A stretch of DNA of 64,000 nucleotides from Novosphingobium nitrogenifigens DSM 19370 (lineage in GTDB: Bacteria; Pseudomonadota; Alphaproteobacteria; Sphingomonadales; Sphingomonadaceae): positions 1,096,051 through 1,160,050 of the forward strand of contig NZ_GL876926.1 in the NCBI RefSeq assembly GCF_000192575.1. Reading direction: 5' to 3'. The first letter of the stretch is position 1, and each line of letters begins with the position of its first letter. The position numbers and the translations under genes are program-made. Positions 1-7,993 of this stretch are shown here, piece by piece. The notes under the pieces are model-generated. The model was not told the DNA's origin. It searched no databases and worked only from the letters and a program-made list of their open reading frames with translations.

Positions 1-474
1 CCCGCAGCACCGCCGCCGCCTGCCGCTCCGGTCGCAGCCGCTCCGGCGCCCAAGCCTGTCGCACCGGCAGCCCCGCCCCCTACCACATCGGCCCCGCAGG
101 CCAGCGCAGCGGCGTCCGAGCCCGCACCTGCGCCACAACCGCGCATCGTGTCGGTCGGCCCCGGCGGGTTCCTGCGTCAGGGCCCCGGCGAACAGCAGGC
201 ACCGATCCCGCCCGCTCCGCCGCGTCGCCTGGTTCCCGCACGTCCCAGCCCGGAAATCGCCGACAAGACGAGCCTGCTCGACCTTAACGACCGCATCTGC
301 CGCTGGCCGGTGGGGCACCCGGGTGAGCCCGACTTCCATTTCTGTGGTGAAAAGGTGAACCCCGGGTTCCCTTATTGCGTCGAACATTGCGGCCGCGCCT
401 ATCAGGCCCAGTTGCCACGTGGACATCGCCGCCCTCCCCCGCCGATGCCGTTCGGCGGGCCGCGCGTACGTTGA
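1..474 (+). CDS. gcrA: GcrA cell cycle regulator, C-terminal part (5' end outside window)
   Basis: GcrA is the alphaproteobacterial sigma70 cofactor that activates promoters carrying CcrM-methylated GANTC sites. The frame is open from base 1, so the N-terminal DNA-binding part lies left of the window. About 157 residues are visible: a Pro/Ala-rich linker of roughly 50 residues, then the conserved C-terminal sigma-interacting module with ICRWPVG, a Cys/His-rich stretch (FHFCGE, PYCVEHC) and AYQAQ. This arrangement is typical of GcrA and I know no other family with it. The gene ends in TGA at 472-474 and is followed by a GC-rich hairpin. Identity is firm; only the length cannot be judged. Confidence 0.92.
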   Translation, partial: PAAPPPPAAPVAAAPAPKPVAPAAPPPTTSAPQASAAASEPAPAPQPRIVSVGPGGFLRQGPGEQQAPIPPAPPRRLVPARPSPEIADKTSLLDLNDRICRWPVGHPGEPDFHFCGEKVNPGFPYCVEHCGRAYQAQLPRGHRRPPPPMPFGGPRVR

Positions 475-483
475 ATGAACTCC

Positions 484-526
484 GGCGCCGCGGTGCAGCA
501 TGACGAATGCGGTAACTGGCGGCGCC
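484..526 (+). terminator. Hairpin after gcrA, possible terminator
   Basis: Arms GGCGCCGC (484-491) and GCGGCGCC (519-526) are perfect complements, with a nested GCAT-gacga-ATGC hairpin at 498-510. No clear T-run follows (gattggttaagtt), so it is either a weak intrinsic terminator or a structured 3' end. It lies 10 bases after the gcrA stop. Confidence 0.4.
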
Positions 527-566
527 GATTGGTTAAGTTCTCTGCGCAAGCGGCGTCCTTGAGAAC

Positions 567-1745
567 ATGACTGAGTACGACCGGAACGAAGAACCCCTGC
601 CAGAAGCGCCTCGCCAGTCAGGCTGGCGCCGCTGGCTCGGGCTCGGCAATCCCGAGCATCCGTCGACACAGGCCCAACCGTCCCGCTCGTCTGATAACGA
701 AGGGCGCTACGACTTGCTCCCGGCCAAGCGCCGCCTGCTCTCGCAAGTCTCAGATTTCCTGATCGACCACGATCTCGAAATCCTGCCCTTCACCCTGACC
801 GTAGGTTACGAATGCGTCACGGGCGGCAATCCCCGCCTGACCCAGCGCATTCTGGAACGCACCGAAAAGGGACTACCGGTCACGCTGGCCTGGCTCGAAG
901 AGGCCAGCGCAACCCATTCCCGCGATGCGACGGCCGAAGCCATGGCCGAACTGGTCGGGAAACTTGAACTGACGCTTGCCGACGTCGGCAAGACCATGGC
1001 CGGAGCGCGCGATGCCGCCGGAAGCTATTCGGCGGCCCTCGAAGGACACGTCGCCGATCTTCAAGAGGCGAAGGCAAGCGACGACCTCGTCGCCCGCCTG
1101 ACCACGCTCACGCGCCGCATGCTCGATCACACCCGGTCCGTCGAAGGTGAATTGGCCGCCAGCGAAGCGCGCATCGACAGGCTGCAACAGCGCCTCGAAG
1201 AAGCCCGGCGCCTCGCCAATCACGACCATCTGACCGGCCTGCCCAATCGCCGTGCCTTTGACGGCATGTTCGAACGCGAAATGCGCGAGGCCCGGCTTGC
1301 CGGTGAAGGGCTGTGCGTCGCGTTCTGCGACATTGATCATTTCAAGCGGATCAACGACGTCCATGGCCACCCCGCCGGCGACAGGGTGATCCGCTATGTC
1401 GCCGACGTTCTCGGGCGGATCAGTCTCGCCAAATGCCATGTCGCCCGCCATGGCGGCGAGGAATTCGCCGTGCTCCTGCGCGGCGTCAGCGTGGATGAAG
1501 CCTGGGCCAAGCTTGATGCCGCCCGCGCCGAACTCGCGGACAAACGCCTCGTCAATCGCGTCAACGACATGCCGCTGGGACGCGTGACGTTCTCGGGCGG
1601 CATTGCCGACGTCTTTGCCTGCAAATCGCGCAGCGCGGCTCTCAAGGCCGCCGACGATGCCCTCTACGCAGCCAAGAATGCAGGCCGCAACTGCATCGTC
1701 ATCGCCGGGCGAACCGCCCCCAGGCCTCTACGCGAAGCGGCCTGA
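567..1745 (+). CDS. GGDEF-domain diguanylate cyclase
   Basis: Probable diguanylate cyclase making cyclic-di-GMP from two GTP. The 392-residue protein has no predicted membrane segment. Residues about 1-170 are an uncharacterised helical region, about 175-215 look coiled-coil, and the GGDEF domain starts at NHDHLTGLPNRR (residue 218). FCDIDHFKRINDVHGH carries the metal-binding aspartate, and the signature is GGEEF at 296-300, an active-type variant. The RxxD product-inhibition site normally five residues before the signature is absent (LAKC there), so feedback control through that site is unlikely. The N-terminal half resembles no sensor domain that I recognise. The gene starts 92 bases after gcrA and is convergent with pnp across a shared terminator. 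Confidence 0.85.
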   Translation: MTEYDRNEEPLPEAPRQSGWRRWLGLGNPEHPSTQAQPSRSSDNEGRYDLLPAKRRLLSQVSDFLIDHDLEILPFTLTVGYECVTGGNPRLTQRILERTEKGLPVTLAWLEEASATHSRDATAEAMAELVGKLELTLADVGKTMAGARDAAGSYSAALEGHVADLQEAKASDDLVARLTTLTRRMLDHTRSVEGELAASEARIDRLQQRLEEARRLANHDHLTGLPNRRAFDGMFEREMREARLAGEGLCVAFCDIDHFKRINDVHGHPAGDRVIRYVADVLGRISLAKCHVARHGGEEFAVLLRGVSVDEAWAKLDAARAELADKRLVNRVNDMPLGRVTFSGGIADVFACKSRSAALKAADDALYAAKNAGRNCIVIAGRTAPRPLREAA

Positions 1746-1803
1746 GCGGCCTCTCCCCGCATCCCATTCCCCCGAACATCAGGCCCACCATCGACCCGAA
1801 CGC

Positions 1804-1840
1804 AAAAAAAGGGGGCGGATCACTCCGCCCCCTCCTTTTT
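1804..1840. terminator. Bidirectional intrinsic terminator between GGDEF gene and pnp
   Basis: Perfect 9-bp stem GGGGGCGGA (1811-1819) / TCCGCCCCC (1824-1832) with a 4-base loop. It is preceded by A7 and followed by TCC and T5, so it can terminate transcripts from both strands. It lies between the convergent genes ending at 1745 and 1873. Confidence 0.85.
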
Positions 1841-1872
1841 ATGCTCTCACTGCAAGAGTGAGTGCCGCTGCC

Positions 1873-4164
1873 TCAGTCGTCCGACTTGAGGAAGGCCGGC
1901 ATGTGATCGGGAGCCGGACCTTCGTCACGGTCCGAGCGTTCACGACGCGGACCACGGTCGTTGCGGCGCGGACCACGATCACCCTTGTCGCCGGGCTTGG
2001 GGCCACGACGGTCGCCACCGCGATCCCCACGGGGCTCGCGCGGCTCACGCGGAGCGCGGGTGTCTTCGATCTCGGCACCGGTTTCCTGATCGACCAGACG
2101 CATCGACAGGCGAACCTTGCCGCGGTTGTCGATCTCGAGGACCTTGACCTTGACTTCCTGGCCTTCCTTCACGACGTCGGTCGGCTTTTCCACGCGCTCG
2201 TTCTTCATTTCCGAGACGTGGACGAGACCGTCACGACCGCCCATGAAGTTCACGAAAGCGCCGAAGTCGACGATGTTGACGACCTTGCCGTTGTAGACCT
2301 TGCCGACTTCCGGTTCCTCGACGATGCCGAGAATCCACTTCTTGGCAGCTTCGATCTGGGCAACGTCGGCCGAACTGATCTTGATCACGCCTTCGTCGTC
2401 GATGTCGACCTTCGCGCCGGTGGTGGCGACGATCTCGCGGATCACCTTGCCGCCGGTACCGATGACTTCGCGGATCTTCGACTTGTCGATCGAGATCGTT
2501 TCGATGCGCGGAGCATGGGCCGACAGTTCGGTGCGGACTTCGCCCAGAGCGCGGGTCATTTCGCCGAGGATATGAGCGCGACCGCCCTTGGCCTGAGCCA
2601 GAGCCGTGCGGAAGATTTCCTCGGTGATGCCCGCGACCTTGATGTCCATCTGCAGGCTGGTGATGCCTTCGCTGGTCCCGGCCACCTTGAAGTCCATGTC
2701 GCCGAGGTGATCTTCGTCACCCAGGATGTCGGACAGCACAGTGAAGTCGTCGCCTTCGAGGATCAGACCCATGGCGATCCCCGAAACGGGGCGCAGGATC
2801 GGAACGCCCGCATCCATCAGCGAGAGGCAGCCGCCGCACACGGTCGCCATCGACGACGAACCGTTCGATTCGGTCACGTCCGAGAGAACGCGGATGGTGT
2901 AGGGGAAGTCTTCCTTGCTCGGCAGCACGGGGTTGAGCGCACGCCATGCCAGCTTGCCGTGACCGATTTCACGGCGACCCGGCGCACCGAAGCGACCCAC
3001 TTCGCCGACCGAATAGGGCGGGAAGTTGTAGTGCAGCATGAAGCGCTGATAGGTCAGGCCGTCGAGGCCGTCGATCATCTGCTCGGCGTCCTTGGTGCCG
3101 AGCGTGGTGGTGCAGATGGTCTGCGTTTCACCGCGCGTGAACAGCGCCGAACCGTGGGTGCGCGGCAGGAAACCGACGATCGATTCGATCGGGCGAACCT
3201 GCGTGACGGTACGACCATCGATGCGCTGGCCATCCTTCAGGATGGCGGTGCGGACGATGTCGGATTCGACCTTCTTCAAGGTCTTGATCGCGACCATCTG
3301 GGTCTGCGGGCTTTCTTCCGAGAAAGCAGCCTTGGCCTTGTCGCGTGCAGCGTTGAGGGCGTTGGCGCGTTCCGACTTGTTGGTCAGCTTGTAAGCTGCC
3401 GCGATGTCGTCACCCACGATGCTCTTGAGCTTCGCCTTGATGTCGGCGGTGTTGTCAGTGAGATCGACTTCCCACGGATCCTTCGCCGCCTTTTCGGCGA
3501 GTTCGATGATCGCGCCGATGACCTTGCGGCTTTCGGCGTGAGCGAACATGACCGCGCCGAGCATTTCGTCTTCGGTCAGTTCCTTGGCCTCGGACTCGAC
3601 CATCATCACCGCGGTGTCGGTCGCAGCGACGACGAGGTCGAGACGACCTTCAGCCACTTGCGCCATGTTCGGGTTCAGCTGGTATTCGCCGTCCTTGAAG
3701 CCGACGCGAGCCGCACCGATAGGGCCGAGGAACGGCACGCCCGAGATGGTCAGCGCAGCCGAAGCGGCGATCATCGCGACGATATCGGGTTCGGTTTCGC
3801 CGTCATAGCTCATGACCTGAGCGATGACGTTGATTTCGTTGTAGAAACCTTCAGGGAACAGCGGCCGCACGGGGCGGTCGATCAGGCGCGAGACCAGCGT
3901 TTCCTTTTCGGTGGCGCCGCGTTCACGCTTGAAGAAGCCACCCGGGATGCGCCCGGCGGCCGAAAACTTTTCCTGATAGTGGACGGTCAGCGGGAAGAAG
4001 TCCTGCCCTTCCTTCACCGACTTGGCGGCAGTCACCGCACAGAGGACCACGGTTTCGCCATAAGTGGCGAGAACCGCGCCGTCAGCCTGGCGAGCGATAC
4101 GGCCGGTTTCCAGAGTGAGGGTCTTTCCGCCCCACTCCAGCGATACGGTCTTGACGTCGAACAT
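1873..4164 (-). CDS. pnp: Polyribonucleotide nucleotidyltransferase (PNPase)
   Basis: Phosphorolytic 3'-5' exoribonuclease of the RNA degradation machinery. The 763-residue protein shows two RNase PH-type domains ([15 protein letters not shown] at the N terminus; [28 protein letters not shown] and [18 protein letters not shown] in the second), then a KH domain ([11 protein letters not shown]) and an S1 domain ([17 protein letters not shown]). It ends in a basic Arg/Gly/Asp-rich tail of about 70 residues ([12 protein letters not shown]), often seen in alphaproteobacterial PNPases. I chose ATG 4164 because GAAGGAA lies 5 bases upstream; an in-frame ATG at 4185 has no such site. It is the last gene of the nusA-infB block, 215 bases after rpsO, and ends at a shared terminator. 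Confidence 0.97.
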   Translation of the reverse strand: MFDVKTVSLEWGGKTLTLETGRIARQADGAVLATYGETVVLCAVTAAKSVKEGQDFFPLTVHYQEKFSAAGRIPGGFFKRERGATEKETLVSRLIDRPVRPLFPEGFYNEINVIAQVMSYDGETEPDIVAMIAASAALTISGVPFLGPIGAARVGFKDGEYQLNPNMAQVAEGRLDLVVAATDTAVMMVESEAKELTEDEMLGAVMFAHAESRKVIGAIIELAEKAAKDPWEVDLTDNTADIKAKLKSIVGDDIAAAYKLTNKSERANALNAARDKAKAAFSEESPQTQMVAIKTLKKVESDIVRTAILKDGQRIDGRTVTQVRPIESIVGFLPRTHGSALFTRGETQTICTTTLGTKDAEQMIDGLDGLTYQRFMLHYNFPPYSVGEVGRFGAPGRREIGHGKLAWRALNPVLPSKEDFPYTIRVLSDVTESNGSSSMATVCGGCLSLMDAGVPILRPVSGIAMGLILEGDDFTVLSDILGDEDHLGDMDFKVAGTSEGITSLQMDIKVAGITEEIFRTALAQAKGGRAHILGEMTRALGEVRTELSAHAPRIETISIDKSKIREVIGTGGKVIREIVATTGAKVDIDDEGVIKISSADVAQIEAAKKWILGIVEEPEVGKVYNGKVVNIVDFGAFVNFMGGRDGLVHVSEMKNERVEKPTDVVKEGQEVKVKVLEIDNRGKVRLSMRLVDQETGAEIEDTRAPREPREPRGDRGGDRRGPKPGDKGDRGPRRNDRGPRRERSDRDEGPAPDHMPAFLKSDD

Positions 4165-4345
4165 TGCGTTTCCTTCAGCCCACACGGCCCTATTGCCGCA
4201 CGGGATTTACTGCCGGGGTACCGTCCCGGTCCGGTGCGAGGCTTTTTTCGCCCCAAGGGCCGCCGCCGGATTGCGGTCAAACCCCCCAAAAGTCATTCGG
4301 CCAAGCCCGCAGCCCCCCAATGGGCACAGGCCTTTGGCCGATACA

Positions 4346-4371
4346 AAAAGCGGCCCACATGGGGCCGCTTT
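4346..4371 (-). terminator. Intrinsic terminator downstream of rpsO
   Basis: On the minus strand AAAGCGGCCC and GGGCCGCTTT form a 10-bp stem around a short loop (catgt), followed by TTGTAT. It starts 8 bases after the rpsO stop. It would end or attenuate the truB-rpsO transcript before pnp, in line with separate transcription or processing of pnp. Confidence 0.75.
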
Positions 4372-4379
4372 CTGCCTGC

Positions 4380-4649
4380 TTACTTACGCAGACCCAGCTT
4401 CTGGATCAGAGCGTTGTAACGGTCGACGTCCTTCTTCTTGAGGTAGTCGAGCAGGCTGCGACGCTTGTTGACCAGCTGGAGCAGGCCGCGACGCGAGTGG
4501 TTGTCCTTGTGATGGGACTTGAAGTGTTCGGTGAGGTTGATGATGCGTTCGGTCAGGATCGCGACCTGGACTTCCGGCGAACCGGTGTCACCTGCCACAC
4601 GGGCGTTGTCGACGATAATGGCCTGCTTCTTTTCAGCGGTAACCGACAT
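4380..4649 (-). CDS. rpsO: 30S ribosomal protein S15
   Basis: Primary rRNA-binding protein of the 30S platform. The 89-residue product has the normal S15 length and signatures: [34 protein letters not shown] and the C-terminal [11 protein letters not shown] with [12 protein letters not shown] 4649 is preceded by GGAG at 8-base spacing; an in-frame GTG at 4658 would overlap the truB stop and is less likely. The gene begins 5 bases after truB, implying cotranscription. S15 classically autoregulates translation by binding its own leader. Whether that happens here cannot be read from the sequence. Confidence 0.97.
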   Translation of the reverse strand: MSVTAEKKQAIIVDNARVAGDTGSPEVQVAILTERIINLTEHFKSHHKDNHSRRGLLQLVNKRRSLLDYLKKKDVDRYNALIQKLGLRK

Positions 4650-4654
4650 TCTCT

Positions 4655-5569
4655 TCACTCCGCGACATCAGGAAGATTGAAACCCCGCGAAACCTTCATG
4701 GTTCCGCCCGAAAGTTCGACCAAGGCGACAGGCACAGTGCCCGAGCGCGCCAGCCAAAGCCCATCGGTTTGGGGCAACCCCGAAAGAACGCGGCCCTGAC
4801 GGACCGCCCTTGCCTGCTCGGGATTGAGGTCAAGAGCCGGGATATCGACCAGCCCTGCCTCCAGCGGCAAGATGACGTTCACAAGGTCGCCGCCATTAGC
4901 CGTTTCGTTCAATTTGTCCAGTGAAATCGCCTGAGCGATGCCAAAGGGACCGGCTTTCAGGCGGCGCAACATGGTGACGTGGCCCCGCGTTCCCAATGCC
5001 AGTGCGATGTCCCGCGCAAGGCTGCGGATATAGGTCCCTTTCGACACCGTCACGGTCAACGTGGCGAAGCATTCGCCCCCTTCCTCGCCTTCTTCGATCG
5101 CGTCCCAGCGGAGGATCGTGACCTGCCGCGACTTCATCTCGACCTCTTCACCCTCCCGCGCCCGATCATAGGCACGCCGCCCGTCGATCAGGATCGCCGA
5201 ATAGGCCGGAGGGACCTGTTCGATGGGGCCGGTGAAGCGTTCCGCGACGACCGCCGCTACCGCTCCGGGCGTCGGCTGCACGTCGCTGGTCGCAATGACT
5301 TTTCCTTCAAGGTCGAGCGTGTCGGTCTGTCGCCCGAAGCGGACCGTGAACGCGTAGGTCTTGGTGGCGTCAAGCATGCGCCCGGCAAGTTTGGTCGCCT
5401 CGCCGATGGCGATGGGCAGAACGCCCGTCGCCAGGGGGTCGAGCGTGCCGCCGTGCCCCACCTTGACCTTGCCGTACCCGCACTGGCGCAGCACGCGCTT
5501 GACCGCCGCCACACCTTGGGTCGAGCCAAGCCCCAGCGGCTTGTCGAGAATGATCCAGCCATCGACCAT
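4655..5569 (-). CDS. truB: tRNA pseudouridine(55) synthase
   Basis: Converts U55 of the tRNA T-loop to pseudouridine. The 304-residue protein opens with [15 protein letters not shown], has the catalytic motif [15 protein letters not shown] (Asp44 is the nucleophile) and the family motifs [21 protein letters not shown] and [13 protein letters not shown]. The N-terminal two thirds form the catalytic TruB_N domain and the last 80 residues the C-terminal RNA-binding part. It lies 4 bases after the M50 protease gene and 5 bases before rpsO. In many bacteria truB directly follows rbfA; here three other genes lie between. Confidence 0.96.
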   Translation of the reverse strand: MVDGWIILDKPLGLGSTQGVAAVKRVLRQCGYGKVKVGHGGTLDPLATGVLPIAIGEATKLAGRMLDATKTYAFTVRFGRQTDTLDLEGKVIATSDVQPTPGAVAAVVAERFTGPIEQVPPAYSAILIDGRRAYDRAREGEEVEMKSRQVTILRWDAIEEGEEGGECFATLTVTVSKGTYIRSLARDIALALGTRGHVTMLRRLKAGPFGIAQAISLDKLNETANGGDLVNVILPLEAGLVDIPALDLNPEQARAVRQGRVLSGLPQTDGLWLARSGTVPVALVELSGGTMKVSRGFNLPDVAE

Positions 5570-5573
5570 CGGA

Positions 5574-6290
5574 TCAGCCTCCGTTTGCGGCAGTCATCGG
5601 CGCACCGGCAACGGCCGCAGCGAGACGGCCGAGGTGCGCGAGCATCCAGCTGGACGGCGGACCGATCAGATTGTCGACGACATGGAGCGAAGGCACCACT
5701 TGCGGAAGAATGACGAACAGGGTGAGGAACACCAGAATGCCGTAAGGCTCGATCCGGTCGAGCCAGCGTGCCAGAGGCCAGGGCAAGATGCCGCGAAGGA
5801 TCCGCGAGCCATCGAAAGGCGGTAGTGGAAGGAGGTTAAAAACCCCGAGGAATACATTGATAAGAATGAAATTCTGAAGATTATCGAGCACGAAGGCCAA
5901 GGCCGGCGCGATGTGGCTCTGCCCCGACAGCCCCCGTGCAATCAGGCCGATCGCAATCGCGCTCACCGTGGCGAGGATGAAATTGGTCGCCGGACCTGCC
6001 GCGCCGACAAAGGCCATGTCACGCTTGGGATTGCGCAGGCGGTTGTAATCGACCGGAACGGGCTTTGCCCATCCAAAGACCGGCAATCCCGCCAGATGCA
6101 GGGCGCCGGGCAGGATGATCGTGCCGAAGAGATCGACATGACGCAGGGGATTGAGGCTCAATCGCCCCATCACCGACGCGGTCGGGTCCCCGAGCCGACG
6201 GGCCATCAGGCCATGCGCGACTTCGTGGAACACGATGGCGAAGATCATCGGCAAGATGATCGTCGCCGCATCGTAAAGTGCGGAATTCAT
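5574..6290 (-). CDS. Site-2-protease-family (M50) membrane metalloprotease
   Basis: Multi-pass membrane zinc protease of the short YwhC-like group. In 238 residues it has HEVAH (His22, Glu23, His26) in the first membrane segment, several further hydrophobic segments, and LPLPPFDGSRIL in place of the NPDG motif, supplying the third zinc ligand. LFGTIILPGALHLAG and WAKPVPVDYNRLRNP are typical of this group. No PDZ domain is present, unlike RseP. ATG 6290 overlaps the stop of the upstream acetyltransferase gene as ATGA, which decides the start over an in-frame codon at 6311. Natural substrates are unknown. Confidence 0.88.
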   Translation of the reverse strand: MNSALYDAATIILPMIFAIVFHEVAHGLMARRLGDPTASVMGRLSLNPLRHVDLFGTIILPGALHLAGLPVFGWAKPVPVDYNRLRNPKRDMAFVGAAGPATNFILATVSAIAIGLIARGLSGQSHIAPALAFVLDNLQNFILINVFLGVFNLLPLPPFDGSRILRGILPWPLARWLDRIEPYGILVFLTLFVILPQVVPSLHVVDNLIGPPSSWMLAHLGRLAAAVAGAPMTAANGG

Positions 6291-6841
6291 GCGCCTTGCG
6301 CCGCCTTCCACTCACCGCTCAGGATGCTGAACGAGACAGTATCCCGCACGCGCCCGGTCCAGGTCTTGCGCTCATGACGAAGGACGCCTTCCTCCACCGC
6401 GCCGAGCTTGGCGACAGCGGCACGGCTGCGTTCATTGAGCATGTCCACCTTGAAGCCCACGCGTTCCAGCCCGCAGGCAAAGGCGTGATCGATCATCAAC
6501 TGCTTGACCCGGCGATTGAACCCGGTGCCGCGCAGCGACGGCGCGATGAAGCTGTTGCCGATCTCGATCGACCAGCCCGGTTGCCCCTGGTCGATCCACG
6601 CGGTCATCCCGACGACCTCGCCGCCACGGCAGATCGCATAGGCACGCCGGTGCGGAGCGGCCGTCAGCAGCTTGTCGAACTGGAGATCGAAATGCTCGCC
6701 GATCCAGCAGGTGGGATAGACCGTCCAGACATCGCTGTCCTGCGCGCAAGCCGCACGAAGACCTTCGCGATGGGCTTCGGTCAAAAGGACGAGTTCGAGA
6801 TCACCTTCGGCCAGCGGCACGTAAAGTTCGGTATCGCTCAT
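6287..6841 (-). CDS. GNAT family N-acetyltransferase (RimJ/RimL-like)
   Basis: A 184-residue acetyltransferase of the acetyl-CoA-dependent GNAT fold. IEIGNSFIAPSLRGTGFNRR contains the acetyl-CoA pyrophosphate loop (RGTGF), followed by FKVDMLNERSRAAVAKLGAVEEGVLR, the usual RimJ/RimL-type C-terminal half (N/SRAAxxKLGF). The substrate may be a protein N-terminus or a small molecule; nothing in the sequence decides. ATG 6841 overlaps the tdk stop (ATGA) and the gene ends in the same way into the M50 protease gene, so the three are translationally coupled. Confidence 0.88.
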   Translation of the reverse strand: MSDTELYVPLAEGDLELVLLTEAHREGLRAACAQDSDVWTVYPTCWIGEHFDLQFDKLLTAAPHRRAYAICRGGEVVGMTAWIDQGQPGWSIEIGNSFIAPSLRGTGFNRRVKQLMIDHAFACGLERVGFKVDMLNERSRAAVAKLGAVEEGVLRHERKTWTGRVRDTVSFSILSGEWKAAQGA

Positions 6842-7455
6842 AATCCAAGCGCCTCGCGGAAATGACGGCGGCAAAGCGCCAGATAGCGGTCGTTGCCGCC
6901 GATTTCGGTCTGGGCGCCTTCGCGGACCGGAACGCCATCGGCATCGGTCCGCATGTTCATCGTCGCCTTGGCGCCGCAATGGCAGACCGCCCGCAATTCA
7001 ACAAGCCTGTCGGCGATGCCCAGCAGTACAGCAGAGCCGGGGAACAGCGCGCCCCTGAAGTCAGTCCGCAGACCATAGCACAACACCGGCAGCCCAGCTT
7101 CGTCGGCAAGGCGCGCCAGTTGCCAGACTTGCGCCGGACTGAGGAACTGCGCCTCATCGACGAGCACCGCCGCCAGCGGTTCAAGAGCGTGCGCGGTGGC
7201 GATCGAAACCCACAGGTCGGTGGTTTCCGAAAACCGATGCGCGGGCGCGCCGATACCGATCCGGCTCGAAATAGCGATCGCGCCGCGATCCTGCCCACCC
7301 CGATCCTCTGCGCGACCGGCCGGCGGACGATCGTCGATCGCCGCCGTCCACAGCATGGTCGCCATTCCGCGCTCGCGATAATTGAAATCAGCCTGAAGCA
7401 AGGCCGTCGATTTGCCCGCATTCATGCTGGCGTAGTAGAAGTGAAGCTTGGCCAT
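6838..7455 (-). CDS. tdk: Thymidine kinase (type II)
   Basis: Phosphorylates thymidine to dTMP with ATP in the salvage pathway. The 205-residue protein has the P-loop ASMNAGKST (residues 9-17), the Walker-B-like VLVDEAQFLSP, and the lasso/zinc region with CHCGAKAT and a C-terminal CRRHF cysteine, as in the tetrameric bacterial/human TK1 type. IGGNDRYLALCRRHF forms part of the thymidine-binding lasso. It begins 15 bases after rbfA and overlaps the acetyltransferase start by 4 bases. Its position in the translation superoperon is unusual but gives no hint of a different function. Confidence 0.95.
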   Translation of the reverse strand: MAKLHFYYASMNAGKSTALLQADFNYRERGMATMLWTAAIDDRPPAGRAEDRGGQDRGAIAISSRIGIGAPAHRFSETTDLWVSIATAHALEPLAAVLVDEAQFLSPAQVWQLARLADEAGLPVLCYGLRTDFRGALFPGSAVLLGIADRLVELRAVCHCGAKATMNMRTDADGVPVREGAQTEIGGNDRYLALCRRHFREALGL

Positions 7456-7470
7456 CGGGCGAAAAGCCGA

Positions 7471-7872
7471 TCAGTCCTGCTCGTCTTCCAGGTCGCGGAG
7501 CACACGCGGATCAGCCAACAACGCGTCGATCCGGTTTGCCTCGTCAAAGCTCTCATCGGGCAGGAAGCGGATCTTGGCCGCGTATTTCAGCTTCAGCCGC
7601 CCTGCGACTTCCTTCTGGAAAAACGCGGTGTTGGTGCGCAACGCCTTGAGCACGATCTCTTCATCGGCACCCAGCAGCGATTTCACGAAAACCGCCGCAT
7701 GGCGCAAATCGGGCGACATGCGCACTTCGGTCACCGACACCGTATGGGCGCTCAGCACGTCGTCGTGCACCTGCTGGCGCGAAAGGAGTTCGGACAGGAT
7801 GTGGCGCACCTGCTCCCCCACCTTGAGCAGGCGGACCGAGCGGGTTTCAGGCGTCTGGGGTTGGCGAGCCAT
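7471..7872 (-). CDS. rbfA: Ribosome-binding factor A
   Basis: Late 16S rRNA processing factor that binds the 30S subunit near the 5' helix. The 133-residue protein has the KH-like fold pattern RVxxQIxxxLSxLL (here [16 protein letters not shown]), [20 protein letters not shown] and [24 protein letters not shown] near the C terminus. Size and motifs match RbfA throughout. It follows infB by 121 bases, in which a hairpin lies, and precedes tdk by 15 bases. Confidence 0.95.
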   Translation of the reverse strand: MARQPQTPETRSVRLLKVGEQVRHILSELLSRQQVHDDVLSAHTVSVTEVRMSPDLRHAAVFVKSLLGADEEIVLKALRTNTAFFQKEVAGRLKLKYAAKIRFLPDESFDEANRIDALLADPRVLRDLEDEQD

Positions 7873-7920
7873 GATAATGAAGGTTTCCCGATCAGATGGA
7901 AGCCGACAAACAACACGACA

Positions 7921-7945
7921 GGCCCGGCGGACAAACCACCGGGCC
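7921..7945 (-). other. Hairpin in infB-rbfA gap
   Basis: GGCCCGG (7921-7927) pairs with CCGGGCC (7939-7945), and GG/CC inside it extends the stem past one mismatch to a 5-base loop. On the minus strand a T-biased but interrupted run (tgtcgtgttgtttg) follows. It could attenuate transcription, or mark a processing site, between infB and rbfA. Confidence 0.4.
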
Positions 7946-7993
7946 CGACCTGTGAACCGGAAGGGAGCAGGTCACCCCAGCCCCGTTGCCGGA

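Noticed and set aside
1603..4419. Long plus-strand open frame (about 938 codons) antisense to pnp
   Set aside because: It mirrors the codon pattern of pnp on the other strand. High-GC genes often leave such shadow frames, and its protein is rich in His/Asp with no family features.
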